From: Eudasyphora cyanicolor
Taxonomy: Eukaryota; Arthropoda; Insecta; Diptera; Muscidae
Direction of reading: 5' to 3'
Assembly: GCA_963930755.1 (NCBI GenBank)
Contig: OZ005737.1
Coordinates: forward strand, 265,309,979-265,373,978
Length of the DNA stretch: 64,000 bases
Positions 1 to 11,180 of the stretch are shown piece after piece; positions within the stretch are counted from its first letter, which is position 1; each line of letters opens with the position of its first letter. The translations under genes were made by a program, and so were the position numbers. A model generated the notes under the pieces. The model was not told the DNA's origin. It saw nothing but the letters and a program-made list of their open reading frames with translations, and did no database searches.

Positions 1-240
1 TTCATCGAAATCGGATTATTTGCTGAGGCCTAATAGTGTAACACATTGAAGAAGTAATTTAAAACGCTATGTATATTAGATGGAAACCCCTCTCAGGACA
101 TTTTAACCCACTTGAGCTATTTCCGTGCGTTTTTGAAGTGCCAACTGCTGCTTCAATGTTTTTGAAATATCAACTGTTTAGCGCTAACTAGGCGTAGTAT
201 TAAGGCTCATTCTGGTACCCCCACGTTAACAAAATACATA
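1..240 (+). repeat. Type B DINE-1-like element, decayed 5' part
   Basis: The stretch from about 36 (GTGTAACACATTGAAG) to about 120 follows the 5' part of the full-length type B element at 12.6 kb: the 'gtgtaacacatcgaag' block, the 'gaaaccc..t..ggacattttaa' block and the 'gagctat..ccgtgcg' block in the same order. A later 'ctggtacccccac' near 210 resembles the type B central repeats. It is heavily diverged and truncated, with no 3' hairpin. Identification rests on comparison within this window. Confidence 0.55.
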
Positions 241-1250
241 TCAGTATATATGTAAATTTAGCCTGAATAAGATTTTTCGAAAAAAAATCTGGTCGACATT
301 CCCGATTGTCTTGAAAATTTGTATATGCGTTATACTATGGAAGTGAATCATCTTGTAGTTGGCGAGAAAAAAACTAAATTTTTTTTCAGATTTTATAAGC
401 ATCAGAAATCTGAAAAATTTGGGAAAATGTCAGAAAAGCTGTTTTTTTTAAGTTAAGTATTATAAAAACGCGTGGATGGAGTTTTACAAATTAAGGCTCA
501 TATGTAAGGTCGTGTCTTGTGCATGTAAGTAAATATATTAATGATGGTTAATTTAAAGCTTTTAAATACATCAGTTACATATGCAACTTAATTTTCAGAA
601 CATAAACACCAACCTAAAATTCAGAGAAAAATATAGTCATGTAGCCCTATTTGTCCTAAACTGACCCTACAAAAAACAATATTTACTAAAAAATGCCAAG
701 GATTATGCTTTATAAACTATGAAAAATATTGAAATTACAAAATAGACAATCATATATAGAAACTGAAGAAAACACCAGATTAAAATTTACAGGATCAGCT
801 CAGATTAGATATTACTGATATTACTACATGACTATGTATATTTCATATTTATATGTTGGTGTTTACCTGCTCCAGTGCGCAAATAAAAACTTAAGAAGAA
901 AAATGTACAACGAAATATGCAAATATTGCCGAATTTTCGCGCGTCCTAGTCAATACCTTTAAGAAAAGCTCTAATTTGTATAAATCCACAAAGGCGTTTT
1001 TAAAATATAACAAATGCAATATTCGCATCTCAGGAATTTTATAACAAATATGTTTAAAAAAAAAACAGGGCTGAATACCACCTTAAAATTTTCAGCGTTT
1101 GTTTAGAATTTGTTGGGCCGCATAACTATATTTTCCAGAGAATTTTAAGTTGGTGTCATTGATGTGTAAACTGAAAAATAAATTTGTAGATGCATCTAAT
1201 GCTTTAAAAATGTTTATGCTAATAATATCTGAAAAAAAAATTGTATTTTC
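241..1250. other. AT-rich stretch without recognisable gene
   Basis: No ORF with a recognisable product, no tRNA-like box and no clear terminal repeats. The sequence is AT-rich with homopolymer runs. It may contain very old TE remains that I cannot identify. Confidence 0.6.
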
Positions 1251-1838
1251 TTCTGCCCTCCACCATATAATGGGAAGTATATTCATTTTGTCACTCCGTT
1301 TGTAACACGACTAAATATTGATCTGAGACCACATAAGGTATATATATTATTAATCGTCTTAAAATTCTAAGACGATTTAGCAATACCCGTCTGTCAGTCT
1401 GTTGTAATCACGCTACAGTCTATGGCTGAAATTTAGTACATATACTTCTTATATCTGCAGGAATGTTGGGATTGAAAATTGAAAATATCGGTCCATTTTT
1501 TTATATAGCTGCCATATATAGCACCTCTCCGATTTTACTTCTTCACGCCACAGATACCACAAATTTCAACTGATCAACAGAAAATTGGTAGCTGAGGTTT
1601 ATTTATAACCGAAATCCTTCACACGAACAACGATAGTCATAGGTCCATAGGTTTTGATATAGCCACAAAGGTCCCTCTAGATTTGACTTCGTAACGCCAA
1701 AAAATCGCAAATTTGAAAGAATTGGGTTGAAATTAGGTATAATGAGTTTATTTGTATCCGAAGCCATTCACATGCGATCCATGGCAGAGGATATATGTAT
1801 AAGATTCTGCATGGCAGAACTTAAACAGTCTACTTGTT
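1251..1838 (+). mobile_element. Type A DINE-1/Helentron-like element, nearly complete
   Basis: It starts with the decayed 'ccctccaccatataatggg' inverted-repeat head and runs through 'attcattttgtcactccgt', a TA run (about 1340), the block ending 'aagacgatttagc' and a short GTCY microsatellite core (1388-1402). It ends with a hairpin TTCTGC-ATG-GCAGAA at 1805-1819 followed by ACTTGTT at 1832-1838. Established knowledge: DINE-1/mini-me elements are non-autonomous Helitron relatives with subterminal inverted repeats, a GTCY proto-microsatellite and a 3' stem-loop. No protein is encoded. The TA run here is uninterrupted, so this copy serves as the empty-site reference for the copies at 45.2 and 60.7 kb. 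Confidence 0.7.
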
Positions 1839-2045
1839 TTGAGCAGAGAATCGATATGCAAATATTTTGAAATTGGGACTGGTGACCCAAAAAAGGTGTT
1901 CGGTTTGATATGGAATGAACGTATAGCCCCCATACCTTACACCAGATCGGGGTAAAACTTGGCGGAGGGAAGTCTCTTCAGTCATTAATAAAGCTTACTA
2001 AATTTAGTGGAAATCGGTTAAGATTTATATACAGCCCCCATATAA
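1839..2045. repeat. Further decayed DINE-like sequence
   Basis: Phrases such as 'gtatagcccccata', 'aaatcggttaagatttatatacagcccccatat' resemble the body of type A elements (compare 'atatagcccccata' at 62840). It has no clear ends and is probably a second, older truncated copy abutting the element to its left. Confidence 0.4.
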
Positions 2046-2181
2046 AGGGTGATCCTAGTAGAGATACTTTTTTTGACAGATCACGTGTGAGTCGTGTCAT
2101 GCTGTCATGTTATTTATCCAATTGCGCTAAGTCCATATTTTTAAAATCACAAAAAAAACACTTTCCAGTCGACCCACGACC

Positions 2182-2544
2182 TTGGTACCCATGAGCAATA
2201 TTTTAGCTCTCGTTATGTGCTATATTTTTGCCATTGAGCGATTCCCGATCCGACGTACTGGAATCATCGGTCCATATTTCTTCAAAAATGATGCCGGTGA
2301 GAACGTAACCGTCAATGGCGACCGTTATCGTGCCATGATAACCGACTATTTGATGCCTGAAATTGAAGCTCGTGATCTCGGCGACATTTGGTTTCAACAA
2401 GACGGCGCCACTTCCCACACGCATCAAGCAATGGATTTATTGAGAGAACACTTCGGTGAGCAGATAATTTCACGTTTTGGGCTGGTCGATTGGCCACCAA
2501 GATCGTGTGATATCACACCGTTAGACTTTTTCCTGTGGGGATAT
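2182..2544 (+). pseudogene. DD41D transposase, middle part
   Basis: The open frame carries the fold between the first and third catalytic residues: GIIGPYFF, VTVNGDRYRAMI, then FQQDGATSHT (second Asp) and WPPRSCDITPLDFFLWGY (third Asp), with 41 residues between the two Asp, the DD41D signature of the rosa group of Tc1/mariner transposases. The N-terminal helix-turn-helix and the first Asp block (usually TDEAHF) are missing. Reading stops making sense at 2545, where the MITE begins; the frame continues by chance to 2619. A dead gene fragment. Confidence 0.8.
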
Positions 2545-3096
2545 CGTCGGCTCAATGCTATTTTGTTCCATACGCCATTTTGTATGATCGGAGAAAAACG
2601 CAATTTATTGTTTGAGTAAAAACGGGACTGAAGAGTTACACACTTTTTATTTCATAGGGTTGACAACAGTTTGTGTATGATTCTCATGCATTTCTATGCC
2701 ATTAAATTCAAAAATAAGCAAGTTATAACAATTTTTGACCTGGCATTTTGGTCCATATCCACTTTTATTTTAATATTTTTTCGTATTTGTATTACATGGA
2801 CCACAAAAAGGGTCGGTATGGAAGGACAGTAATTTACATATTGTGATCGAAAGAACGTAAAATACTGGTCAAAAATATAGGGCGATAGAAAAATGGTGAC
2901 ATAGAACAAAAATATCGAAATTATTTCCCCTTATTCAGAGTAAAACAAATTTACCCTACCAATATCTCGAAAACTAGGCGAGATAGGAAAAAAATGATTG
3001 CAGATTCTGAAAGAGCATGCTTGAAACCCATATTATCAACACCTAACTCAAAAAACACAAAAATGGCGTATGGACCAAAATAGCATTAAGCCGACG
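2545..3096. mobile_element. MITE with 37-bp terminal inverted repeats
   Basis: The left end CGTCGGCTCAATGCTATTTT at 2545 and the right end, which reads CGTCGGCTTAATGCTATTTT on the other strand up to 3096, match over about 37 bp with two or three differences. It is 552 bp, AT-rich and without a transposase ORF. It sits inside the DD41D coding frame immediately after DFFLWGY, with AT on both sides (2543-2544 and 3097-3098), so the repeat or a 2-bp duplication extends one step outward. The superfamily is not determined. Confidence 0.8.
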
Positions 3097-3288
3097 ATTT
3101 GTAAAGTCTAAAGTTTATGCGGACAAACCCGCTTCGATTCAGGCCTTGGAGCAAAACATCACGCGTGTCATTCGCCAGTTACCAGTCGAAATGCTCGAAC
3201 GAGTCATAGAAAATTGAACTCAACGGATGGACCATCTGAGACGTTGCCGCGGCCAACATTTGATAGATATAATATTCAAAAAATAAAT
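3097..3288 (+). pseudogene. DD41D transposase, C-terminal part
   Basis: After the MITE the frame resumes with KSKVYADKPASIQALEQNI, then VIRQLPVEMLERVIEN and the family's C-terminal signature RRCRGQHLIDIIFKK followed by a stop near 3286. A TGA at about 3216 ('gaaaattgaactcaa') replaces the usual Trp codon. It belongs to the gene piece at 2182-2544. Confidence 0.75.
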
Positions 3289-3439
3289 GCCAAGGATATG
3301 CTCTTTCAAACGATAATAAACATTCCCCATTCAATTTGAATTTTCTGTTTTTTTTTTAAGAAAGTAGGGAACCTCGAAATGTATCACGCTATACAACCTG
3401 TGAAGTGTATACGATTTATATGACATTTTACATATATTT

Positions 3440-3895
3440 GATGGCAATTTTTATACCTAGAGTCCTGAGAAAAGTGGTCGTTTTTGGCTCGCCCCTTCTG
3501 GTACCTCCCACACAAATGGACTATTTTGCACCAAAAGTTAACTGTTTTTCAAATGAATACCAATGCGTACCCCAATGTTATTAAATGTAATTTATATTGG
3601 TAATATAATAATTAAAACAAAATATAAATAAAAGTACAAGTATTTTTGGGGACTGAAGGTGAGGAGATTCGTAAGTTGGTTAACCCGACTGAACTTTCTT
3701 ACTTGTTTTTTTGGATGGTTGTACGGCAAACTGATCACACAAATTTTTTTCGACATAAAATAAATAAATATACACCTATTTATTTTTGCATATTTTATGC
3801 AAACTGCATATATCATGCATATGCAAAAAAATATGGATAAAATGTTTCCATCCGTTGTGACGTCTCCCACACAAAATACCAAAATCTATAATATT
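3440..3895 (+). repeat. Type B DINE-like element, 5'-truncated
   Basis: It carries the 'ccccttctggtacctcccac' central repeat (3492), 'ttttgcaccaaaagttaac', and the 3' end: AGTTGG-TTAAC-CCGACT hairpin around 3674 and TTACTTGTT near 3700. One stem pair is G-T here (AGTTGG rather than AGTCGG). A further 'ctcccacacaaaata' piece follows at about 3865. Confidence 0.6.
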
Positions 3896-3899
3896 TTCA

Positions 3900-4143
3900 C
3901 CTGAAAGTGAGTATGTACTCCTGTTAGTTTACTCAGTGAAGCTTTATATTTTTATTTGTAATTGAAGAAATTCCCCATTTTCGGTTTAGTCCCTAAAAAT
4001 GTGAAAGTGAGTATGTACTCCGTTTAGTTTACTCACTGAGGCTATTATGAATACATTTAAGTTTGACATTCATAAAAAATTTAAATTATATTTTTATTTG
4101 TAATTGAAGACATTCCCTCATTATCGGGACAGTCCCTAAAAAT
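3900..4143 (+). repeat. Imperfect direct duplication
   Basis: Two copies lie head to tail: 3902-4003 and 4002-4143. Each holds 'gaaagtgagtatgtactcc', 'gtttactca.tga.gct', 'tatttttatttgtaattgaag' and 'agtccctaaaaatgtg'. The second copy carries about 35 extra bases in the middle. Origin unknown. Confidence 0.7.
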
Positions 4144-5302
4144 GTGGATATCTGGCATAAATTTCACTGCATTGCTAATATTCATTTATTCGTGTATAGC
4201 AAATTACTTTGCAAGCCTTCTTGATGGCCTTACTTACTCGATTAAGCAACACGTGAACCACTTTTCCACACACAAAAATGTTCATCATCTTCCCAGCCTA
4301 TTTGTACAGGGAAGCGGGAAGCATTTACTACATCTGAACTGTTTATCGTTTGTTATTTTCAAACCAAAAAAAAAAAATATAAACTAAGAAAATCCTACAC
4401 CGAGACACCGAGGCAGACCGGCAACAATTATCTATGATGAGACATCAAAAGAATAATAGCGAATTTGTTGTCCGGATGGAATTCTTTTTTAAATTTATTT
4501 ACATTTCGCATTTCTCATTGATACATACGAGTATATCTATCTACATACGAGTATATTGTATCTTTGTATCTATTAGCAACTGAGCCGTGTGCGGGGGATT
4601 TGTCGAAATGGAATGAAGACGTCAGCGAACGAACAAAAATATGTTAAAAGTCGAGTGAGCAGAGGCGACAATACACTTTCGATTGTCGCATTTCCGAAAG
4701 AATAGCACTAAATATTATTAATTATACCCAAAATGAAAACATTCATACTAAGTATTTTTTATGAATGTGTTTGCCGTTCATTCCGCCTTTCTTTATGAAT
4801 GACTACACCATTTCAAAATGAAAAAAATATATATAATTGCCCAGCAAAAAAAGAGCATCCAAAGAAGCAATAAAAATCCCCAACTTATGATCCGGAAGTT
4901 GTTCTAATTTGGATTTTCACCAATGAATTTAACAAGGGGTTGTCGCGCCGGGGAAGTACTTCTTTGTCACCACTTTTGCACAACTCTTTTAAAGCACTGT
5001 AAGATTTGCTTTTTTGGTGTTGTATTAATTTGATGAATGTATGTCGTTCTTATTAACATATTTGGGTCCAGAGATTTCATATTTTAAAGGAATACAAATG
5101 TTGACATAGGGAAGGGAACGTATAAATAATATACTATTGGCCAAAGAGATCAACGATCATATATATGTATGTATGTTTAGGACATTTGAAGATGTCTGTA
5201 ATCTGCATGGTGTAGATGGCTCTTGAAAAGTGTGACCCCATAGTGTAATTAACATTCTCACAAAAAAAAAGTTTTCCGTAGCCCCGGTTCAGAGAGTAGT
5301 AA
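4144..5302. other. No recognisable gene
   Basis: AT-rich sequence with scattered low-complexity runs. The 81-codon ORF at 4142-4387 resembles no family I know and has no supporting signal. Nothing else could be supported. Confidence 0.6.
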
Positions 5303-5402
5303 AGTACCACAGTGTGGTACAGTATGTATGATATGGTATATTTAATTACCACATTTTTTTTAAAATTATTTAATTATAACCTACACCACACTGTGGTACA
5401 AT
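5303..5402. mobile_element. Short inverted-repeat element (about 95 bp)
   Basis: GTACCACAGTGTGG at about 5304 and its exact reverse complement CCACACTGTGGTAC ending near 5399 bracket an AT-rich core. Each terminal repeat also contains a near-palindrome around CCACAGTGTGG. Probably a MITE; superfamily not assigned. Confidence 0.5.
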
Positions 5403-6884
5403 TTATTATGATTTTATGCATTTGCTTCTAACACCAAAAATGAGAAGAGATATATAGAACCATCGTTTATTATACCGATCGACTTAGAATCACTTTCTGA
5501 ACCGATTTAGCTATGTCAGCTTGTGCATGCGTTCTTGTAATCTATGTGCAGGTCACAAATATAGTCCGATCTCAAAGAAATTTTGTACATATCTTTATTT
5601 TGGGACAAGACAATTCGTATTGAAATTGAAAGACAATCCGTATTTCTTTCGTCTACGGCGAACGATCAAAAATCTCTTAACTATTTGAATATCAGTTTAG
5701 AACCAGATATCGTAATATATATGAATGTACCTTCGATTTAGCTTATACCCTCTATAGAAGATATAATTTCCTTTCGATGTTCATGAAATTTGGTAAAGAG
5801 TGTCTTATTTTAATAGTTAATATCTGTGTGAACAATATCGGTTCAAATTTACATATAGCCTCACATACTCGCATGGATGTGTACCTTCCGATTTAGCATC
5901 TAAGCTCCATAGAAGTCATATTTTAGTCAAATGTACTATATTTTGCACAAAGGATTTTTTAATCCGAGAATAAACTGTCACTAGTAAGGTTGGAAAAGTG
6001 TGTTTTCATGTTTTACATCAGAGCATTATTAAATTTGGCAGAGATTAGAAATGGATACCCTTCAGATAAAGGCCAAATTTAAATACAGACCCATATAGAA
6101 TTTTGCATCTAAAATAGGTGTCAAACACGATTTACAAAAATCAAAACAGCAACAAGAGAACAACTACAAAGTTTAAATAGATGAATACAGTACGTTCTGT
6201 CTAATACAATGTGAGTTACGCCTTTTGTTCTTTATCAAAAACGAGCACTTGATGTTACGTCTTTTTTTCTTGAATAAAATCGTGATTTTTTGACGAAAAA
6301 AGAATTTTCATTTTTTGAGGGTTACGCTCTTGGGTATTTCTGGTGATGCTATATTAACATTTTTGGAAAGTATAAAGTGTTGTTAATAAATTCAGTTTTT
6401 ATCGCAATCCAATGTACTACAATTCCAAAATTTAACATATTTCGAAGAAAATCAGCATACTTTGAAATGACTTTATGTTATTTTAATCGGCCATGAAAAA
6501 GTCAACTTGTAGGTCCGATTTGTCGACCTAGTCGACTGAAACGAAATTTAATTGATGAAAAAGTCGAACCATTCACTAATTCTGATATAGCCGCCATATA
6601 AATATATATTTCTTCCCTTTAGCACTATAGACGCAGTATTTTACATATATATCATAGCCCTCATACATATGTTCCTTCCGATCTGGACTTTTATCACTTC
6701 ACAAGATTTATTTTACATCCAACCGTTTTAAAATTATCTTGGGTTAATAATTTATATTCCGAAATCACATTCTGGTTAGTTATTTAGAAGAACTTCATTA
6801 AATGCCGAAAAAATGCTCATACTTATGAATTGGAAGTACTCATAATGTTATTCTTTTGGAAGTACTTCTTTTATTTTTTGCTGG
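5403..6884. other. Decayed DINE-like remains, no gene
   Basis: From about 5460 to 6120 phrases such as 'tataccgatcgacttagaatc', 'ccgatttagctatgtc', 'cggttcaaatttacatatagcc' and 'tgtaccttccgatttagcat' have the flavour of old DINE-1-like elements. They are too diverged to bound. No coding sequence is recognised from 6120 to 6884. Confidence 0.4.
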
Positions 6885-7533
6885 GTGAATTTATTTATAC
6901 ATAAGGGAAACCCTTTTTGTTCGAGAATTGGCCATATTTGTCCCCTTCTTCTAGTACCTCCCCCACAAAGGGTTAAAATTTAGTAAAATATTGATTCATC
7001 AATAATTTCTATAATACTTATTCGAATTGTCTGAAATTCCACACATAGTATAAATTTATTAAACGCTATCACCTGGAAAAATTAGCTAAGTTTCCACGTC
7101 CCTTTTGGTAACTCCCACACAAATGCACCATTTTGCTGCAAATACTAACAATTTATAACCTTAATATCAGTGCATAATGGTTTTATAGTACCTACAGTCC
7201 AGTGAATAATGTGCGTTATTGCCATGCCCCTTTTGGTACCTCCCACTCAAAGGTACCATTTTGTACGAAAAGTTAACAGCTTATATAGTGAATACCAATG
7301 CATATAAATACTTAACAATTTTGCACAGTGTAAAGGTTTTAAAATTCCTACAGTCCTGTTAAAAACGGTAGTTATCACCACACCCGATTTAGTACCACCC
7401 ATACAAAAAGAGCCAATACATACCAAAATTAAATAGCTCATAATATTAGTACATATTTACATTGCTCACAAAGTGGGTGTATGTATGTATACCTTAGTCG
7501 GCTTACCCGACTGAAATTTCTTACTTGTTTTTT
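6885..7533 (+). mobile_element. Type B DINE-like element, 5'-truncated
   Basis: It aligns with 12.86-13.64 kb: 'ggccatat.tgtcc.cttct.gtacctccc.cacaaagggtt', three central repeat units with 'ggta.ctcccac.caaa', and the 3' end AGTCGG-CTTAC-CCGACT followed by TTACTTGTT (about 7494-7529). The 5' inverted repeat and the GTCY core are absent. Non-coding. Confidence 0.7.
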
Positions 7534-7537
7534 TACA

Positions 7538-7680
7538 GCCTAACGAAAGCGATGCGAACGAAAAACAGCTGATTTTAGACCTACTAACTGGCATCAGCCA
7601 GTATGTTTGCATTCGCTTTGTCGTTCTGATACCTTTTAGTGAAATCAGCTGTTTCGTTCGCATCGCTTACGTTCTACACA
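7538..7680. mobile_element. Small palindromic MITE
   Basis: The left arm has GCGATGCGAACGAAA then CAGCTGATTT (7549-7575). The right arm has AAATCAGCTG then TTTCGTTCGCATCGC (about 7641-7667). The arms are near-perfect over about 26 bp and are separated by about 65 bp. It lies directly after the 3' end of the type B element, so it may have inserted next to the helitron-like terminus. Confidence 0.65.
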
Positions 7681-7763
7681 GAGAAACAGGCTGTTAATAT
7701 TTTTTCGTGTTTAGGACACTATAATACACCTGAAAATGTTTTGCACAGCCCTTTGACAAATAT

Positions 7764-7972
7764 TTTGTAACTAGGATATTCTCCTGGCTTTGGGTCATCT
7801 TTGCTGAAGCTTGCTGAGGATTGGGGTAGCATCCATGAAATTGCGCGCGATACAAGGATCTAAGCTGTAAAGTAATTGTATTTGCCATACCGTCTTTGAA
7901 AAAACTTTGTATTCTATAATATATAATAGGGGCAAAGATGGTCTAAAGCCAGGAGAATATCCTAGTTACAAA
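7764..7972. repeat. 28-bp perfect inverted repeat
   Basis: The arm at 7764-7791 (starting TTTGTAACTAGGATATT) is repeated exactly in reverse complement at 7945-7972, about 150 bp apart. The interval has no known gene. Likely a small foldback or MITE core. Confidence 0.65.
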
Positions 7973-8581
7973 TCAATAACGAAAAACAAAACTAACAAAA
8001 ATATAATAATTTTCTAAGCTAGTGTAATATGTTTAACTGCGATGTAAAACATATCGAGGGCTTATATTCAAAAGTGGCTATCCGCCATTTTCTAGAAAAT
8101 AAGTGTTTGATGGCAAATTATTCTCTGATTTGGCGGTTATCTGCCATATAAATTTAGAAATTAAAGTTTTTTTTGTCTAAAACAAGTTTTTCTTATATTT
8201 CTGATACATTAGTTTGTGAATGTAAAAGTGGCTATAAAATGACAAATATTTAAAAAAAAAGGAGCAGCATAAAGCATGGGATTTTAATTTCCTAGATCGA
8301 ATTGCAATTTGTTTTATTTCATTTTTTTTAAAGACTATCTCGATGGAGAGCCTTTTCGTTTTACAGCCACTAGAACTGCTGGAGGAAAAAATTACCCATC
8401 CGTATCGCAATTAGTATCCCTCTCTATTAATGTGGTAATATATAGTGAATTTTGATGAATAATACATTAACTTTCTGGTCACTGCTACACTGACCACTGT
8501 CAGTCATTACTTTTCTCCCATATATTTACCGTTTATAGTATCTCATATTTACAAAGTTTTAACTTTGTGTCGTATAAAAGG
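7973..8581. other. No recognisable gene
   Basis: AT-rich. A short piece near 8045-8062 ('tatcgagggcttatattcaaa') recurs in reverse at about 14791-14813, which suggests a shared unidentified repeat. No coding signal. Confidence 0.5.
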
Positions 8582-9607
8582 CTTCGGAACAGTGTTGCCA
8601 GAAATAACGATTTATTTTGACGATTTTTAGAGCCTAAAAATAGGACATGACGATTTGACAATTTTTTCCCCGAAATTAGTGATATAGAAAATGTAAGGGA
8701 AATCTGACAAATATTGCTTTTATATATATATATTAAAATTAAAAATGTGTCAAGCTATGTACAAAAGACGATTGTCATAAGTCAAGAATGTCATTGCGAG
8801 ATAATTTGCGAACTCTTTTGATTGTCAGATTTGCGAAGTTTATGCATGTGACAATGGCGCCATTGTCAGAGAAACATTTTATTGGCAACTCTTGCAATCG
8901 TCTGAACCGACAATTCACCTTTACCTAACAATCTGTCATTGTCCGTACATTTGCAGCACTTTAAACAGTGTTGATAACGTTGACCGATCTGACAATCGTG
9001 TGTACATAGCTTTAGAAAACTTCTCAAATGTTGGATGATCATTGTAAAATATAAAATTAGTGGTAGATTCGATCACATTTCACGACATTATAGAAAATAT
9101 CTAGAAATTTGTTAAAAACTCGGTAGAATAAATTTCAGTGAACATTTTTAAATAAATTAAGGGCTATATCAAAACTTGGACCTATGTCAGTATTCCAAAG
9201 AATGGTTTCAGTTTTATCATTTTTAAGCCGAATTAGTAGGAATTGGTTTTTCTTGGAGCCTTGACTTCGAACCTTGAAGTGGTTCTGGGTAAAATAAAGC
9301 ACATTATGCCGAATTGTAGCCCAATCGATTAGTATTTTGGTTTCTAATACGCCAAGCAGTCTAATCTAGTGCAATCTTTGTATGGGGCTACATTAACCAA
9401 CATAAAAATGGTTCTACGCTGTTTTTAAAATTTCGTCGTAATCGGCTGAAGTTTGTGGCTTCTATGACCTAAAGATATTAAATAGATTGGGATCCTTCTA
9501 CAGGGTTTTCCAACAAGAGGTGTTATTTTGAATCACCCGGTATTTCGGTACCTGTCACTTTTGAAGCTTTTATTCTTTGACATTTGACAAGTAGAAACTA
9601 CGCCATT

Positions 9608-10200
9608 ACACGGAGGAAAATCGCCATTTTTGATATGTTTGAATTCAAGGAAAATATACTTGGAACCAAAATTTTTAAATATTATATATTTTTGAACAAA
9701 TATATTTTATTTGAAAATCAAGAAATTTTGTTTGGAACGCATATATAAATATATTACAACAAAATATATTTGAGAACTTACTGTCACAAATAAAATATGT
9801 GTTTACAATCAAACATAGATATTGTTTAAGAATTTATCCAAATACATTATATTTAAAACAATTTTAAAACTTTGTTGACTTTGGCAATTTTTAGTTTTAT
9901 TTTTCCTAGATTTTGTGTTATACTTTACAGGTAAAAAAGTCGTAAGCAGCATTATCCTTTGTTTTAATTTATAATTTTTAATTTATAAATAGTCCAATTG
10001 TCAATCCATCAATGCTATTTGTCGTTACCCAAGATTATACGATTTACATTTTAATATAATTTTTCAAACATATACAAATTTCTAAAAAATTAAACCTTAA
10101 GTTTCTAAAAAAAACGAAAACTTTTCTTTACATTAAGGCATCAATACATTTCCAAAATACTTAAATACAAATTAATCATTGCTTTGGAAATATTAAACTG
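9608..10200. mobile_element. AT-rich interspersed repeat nested in the T1 element
   Basis: It begins ACACGGAGGAAAATCGCC and continues 'gatatgtttgaattcaaggaaaatatacttgg', closely matching the repeat at 18158. In the uninterrupted T1 copy (56.24 kb) 'cgccattac' runs straight into the transposase start; here it breaks and the gene resumes at 'aagcatttttgggtcg'. About 90 bp of T1 were lost. Non-coding; the right terminal repeat is not visible. Confidence 0.7.
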
Positions 10201-10218
10201 AAGCATTTTTGGGTCGTC

Positions 10219-11180
10219 GTGAAGCACCTTGTCGGACCGCAATACAGAAATTGGTGGAAAAATTCGAGCTGTTGGGACAAGAATAAAACCCGTGCACGTC
10301 GCTCAAGAACAACTGAGAATGTTGCTGATGTAGCCCAAAGTATTGAAGAAAACCCAGGTTTGTACATTCTTCGTCGTTCTTTGGAATTGGGCATTCCACA
10401 AACGTCATTACACCGTATCTTGCATAAAGACTTGAGTCTTAAGGCTTATAAAGTTCAGTTAACACAAGAACTCAAGCCGGCCGATCATCAACAACGTCGT
10501 GTCTTTGCTGATTGGGTCCTTGAAATGGATGAAAATGATCCGGAATTCCATCGAAAAATCATCTGGACTGATGAGGCCCATTTCATCTCGGTGGCTACGT
10601 CAACAAGCAAAATTGTCGCATCTGGGGCTCGGAAACCCCAAGAGTTATTGTTGAGAAGCCTCTCCATCCTCAACGTGTGACTGTTTGGTGCGGTTTAAGG
10701 TCCGGCGGGGTCATTGGACCTTACTTTTTCGAAAATGAGGTTGGATCAACAGTTACGGTGAATGGATTGCGCTATCGAGAGACTATTAATGATATTTTAT
10801 GGTCGGAGTTGGATGGTATTGATCTGGACAACGTTTACTTTCAAGAAAACGGCGCTACGTGCCATACAAGCAACGAAACCATTGCTCTGTTACGGGAAAA
10901 GTTTCCGGACCGTGATATCTCTCGAAGAGGTGATCACAATTGGCCACCGAGATCTTGTGATTTAACACCTTGCGACTTCTTCCTTTGGGGCCACGTGAAA
11001 AATAAGGTCTACTCCAACAGCCCAGCGTCGATTCAAGACCTCAAAGATAGAATTCGTGTGGCTATCGAGGACATAGGACAGCCACTTTGCGATTTGGTTA
11101 TGGAAAATTTCATGAATAGGATATGGTCCTGTAAGCGTGGTCGTGGTGGCCATTTGGCTGATGTTGTTTTTCATTATTAA
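10219..11180 (+). pseudogene. DD41D transposase, one frameshift, Asp-2 mutated
   Basis: This is the most complete T1 coding copy, about 320 codons. It has the second helix-turn-helix (RRSLELGIPQTSLHRILH), TDEAHF with Asp-1 (about 10568), GYVNKQN, VTVNG, YRETI, and the third block WPPRSCDLTPCDFFLWG. Two lesions stand out. A 1-base loss near 10583 shifts the frame directly after TDEAHF; the downstream frame then stays open to the stop at 11180. The second catalytic block reads FQENGATCHT where the 56.9-kb copy has FQQDG, so Asp-2 is Asn. The N-terminus is cut by the AT-rich insertion. It cannot encode an active enzyme. Confidence 0.85.

Larger units (their letters stand above)
2046..3345 (+). 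mobile_element. DD41D mariner-like element split by a MITE
   Basis: This is a 5'-deleted rosa-like (DD41D) element. Its transposase resumes on both sides of a 552-bp insertion at 2545-3096. The 5' flank 2140-2265 matches a fragment at 46745-46865 ('ccagtcgac.cacgacctt' and 'agcaatattttagctctcgtt'), so both copies probably descend from the same deleted parent. I do not see matching terminal repeats, so the outer limits are approximate. Confidence 0.65.

Noticed and set aside
5403..6884. Attempt to define one full DINE-like element here
   Set aside because: Only scattered words match. Ends, microsatellite core and hairpin could not be located, so it is listed only as decayed remains.
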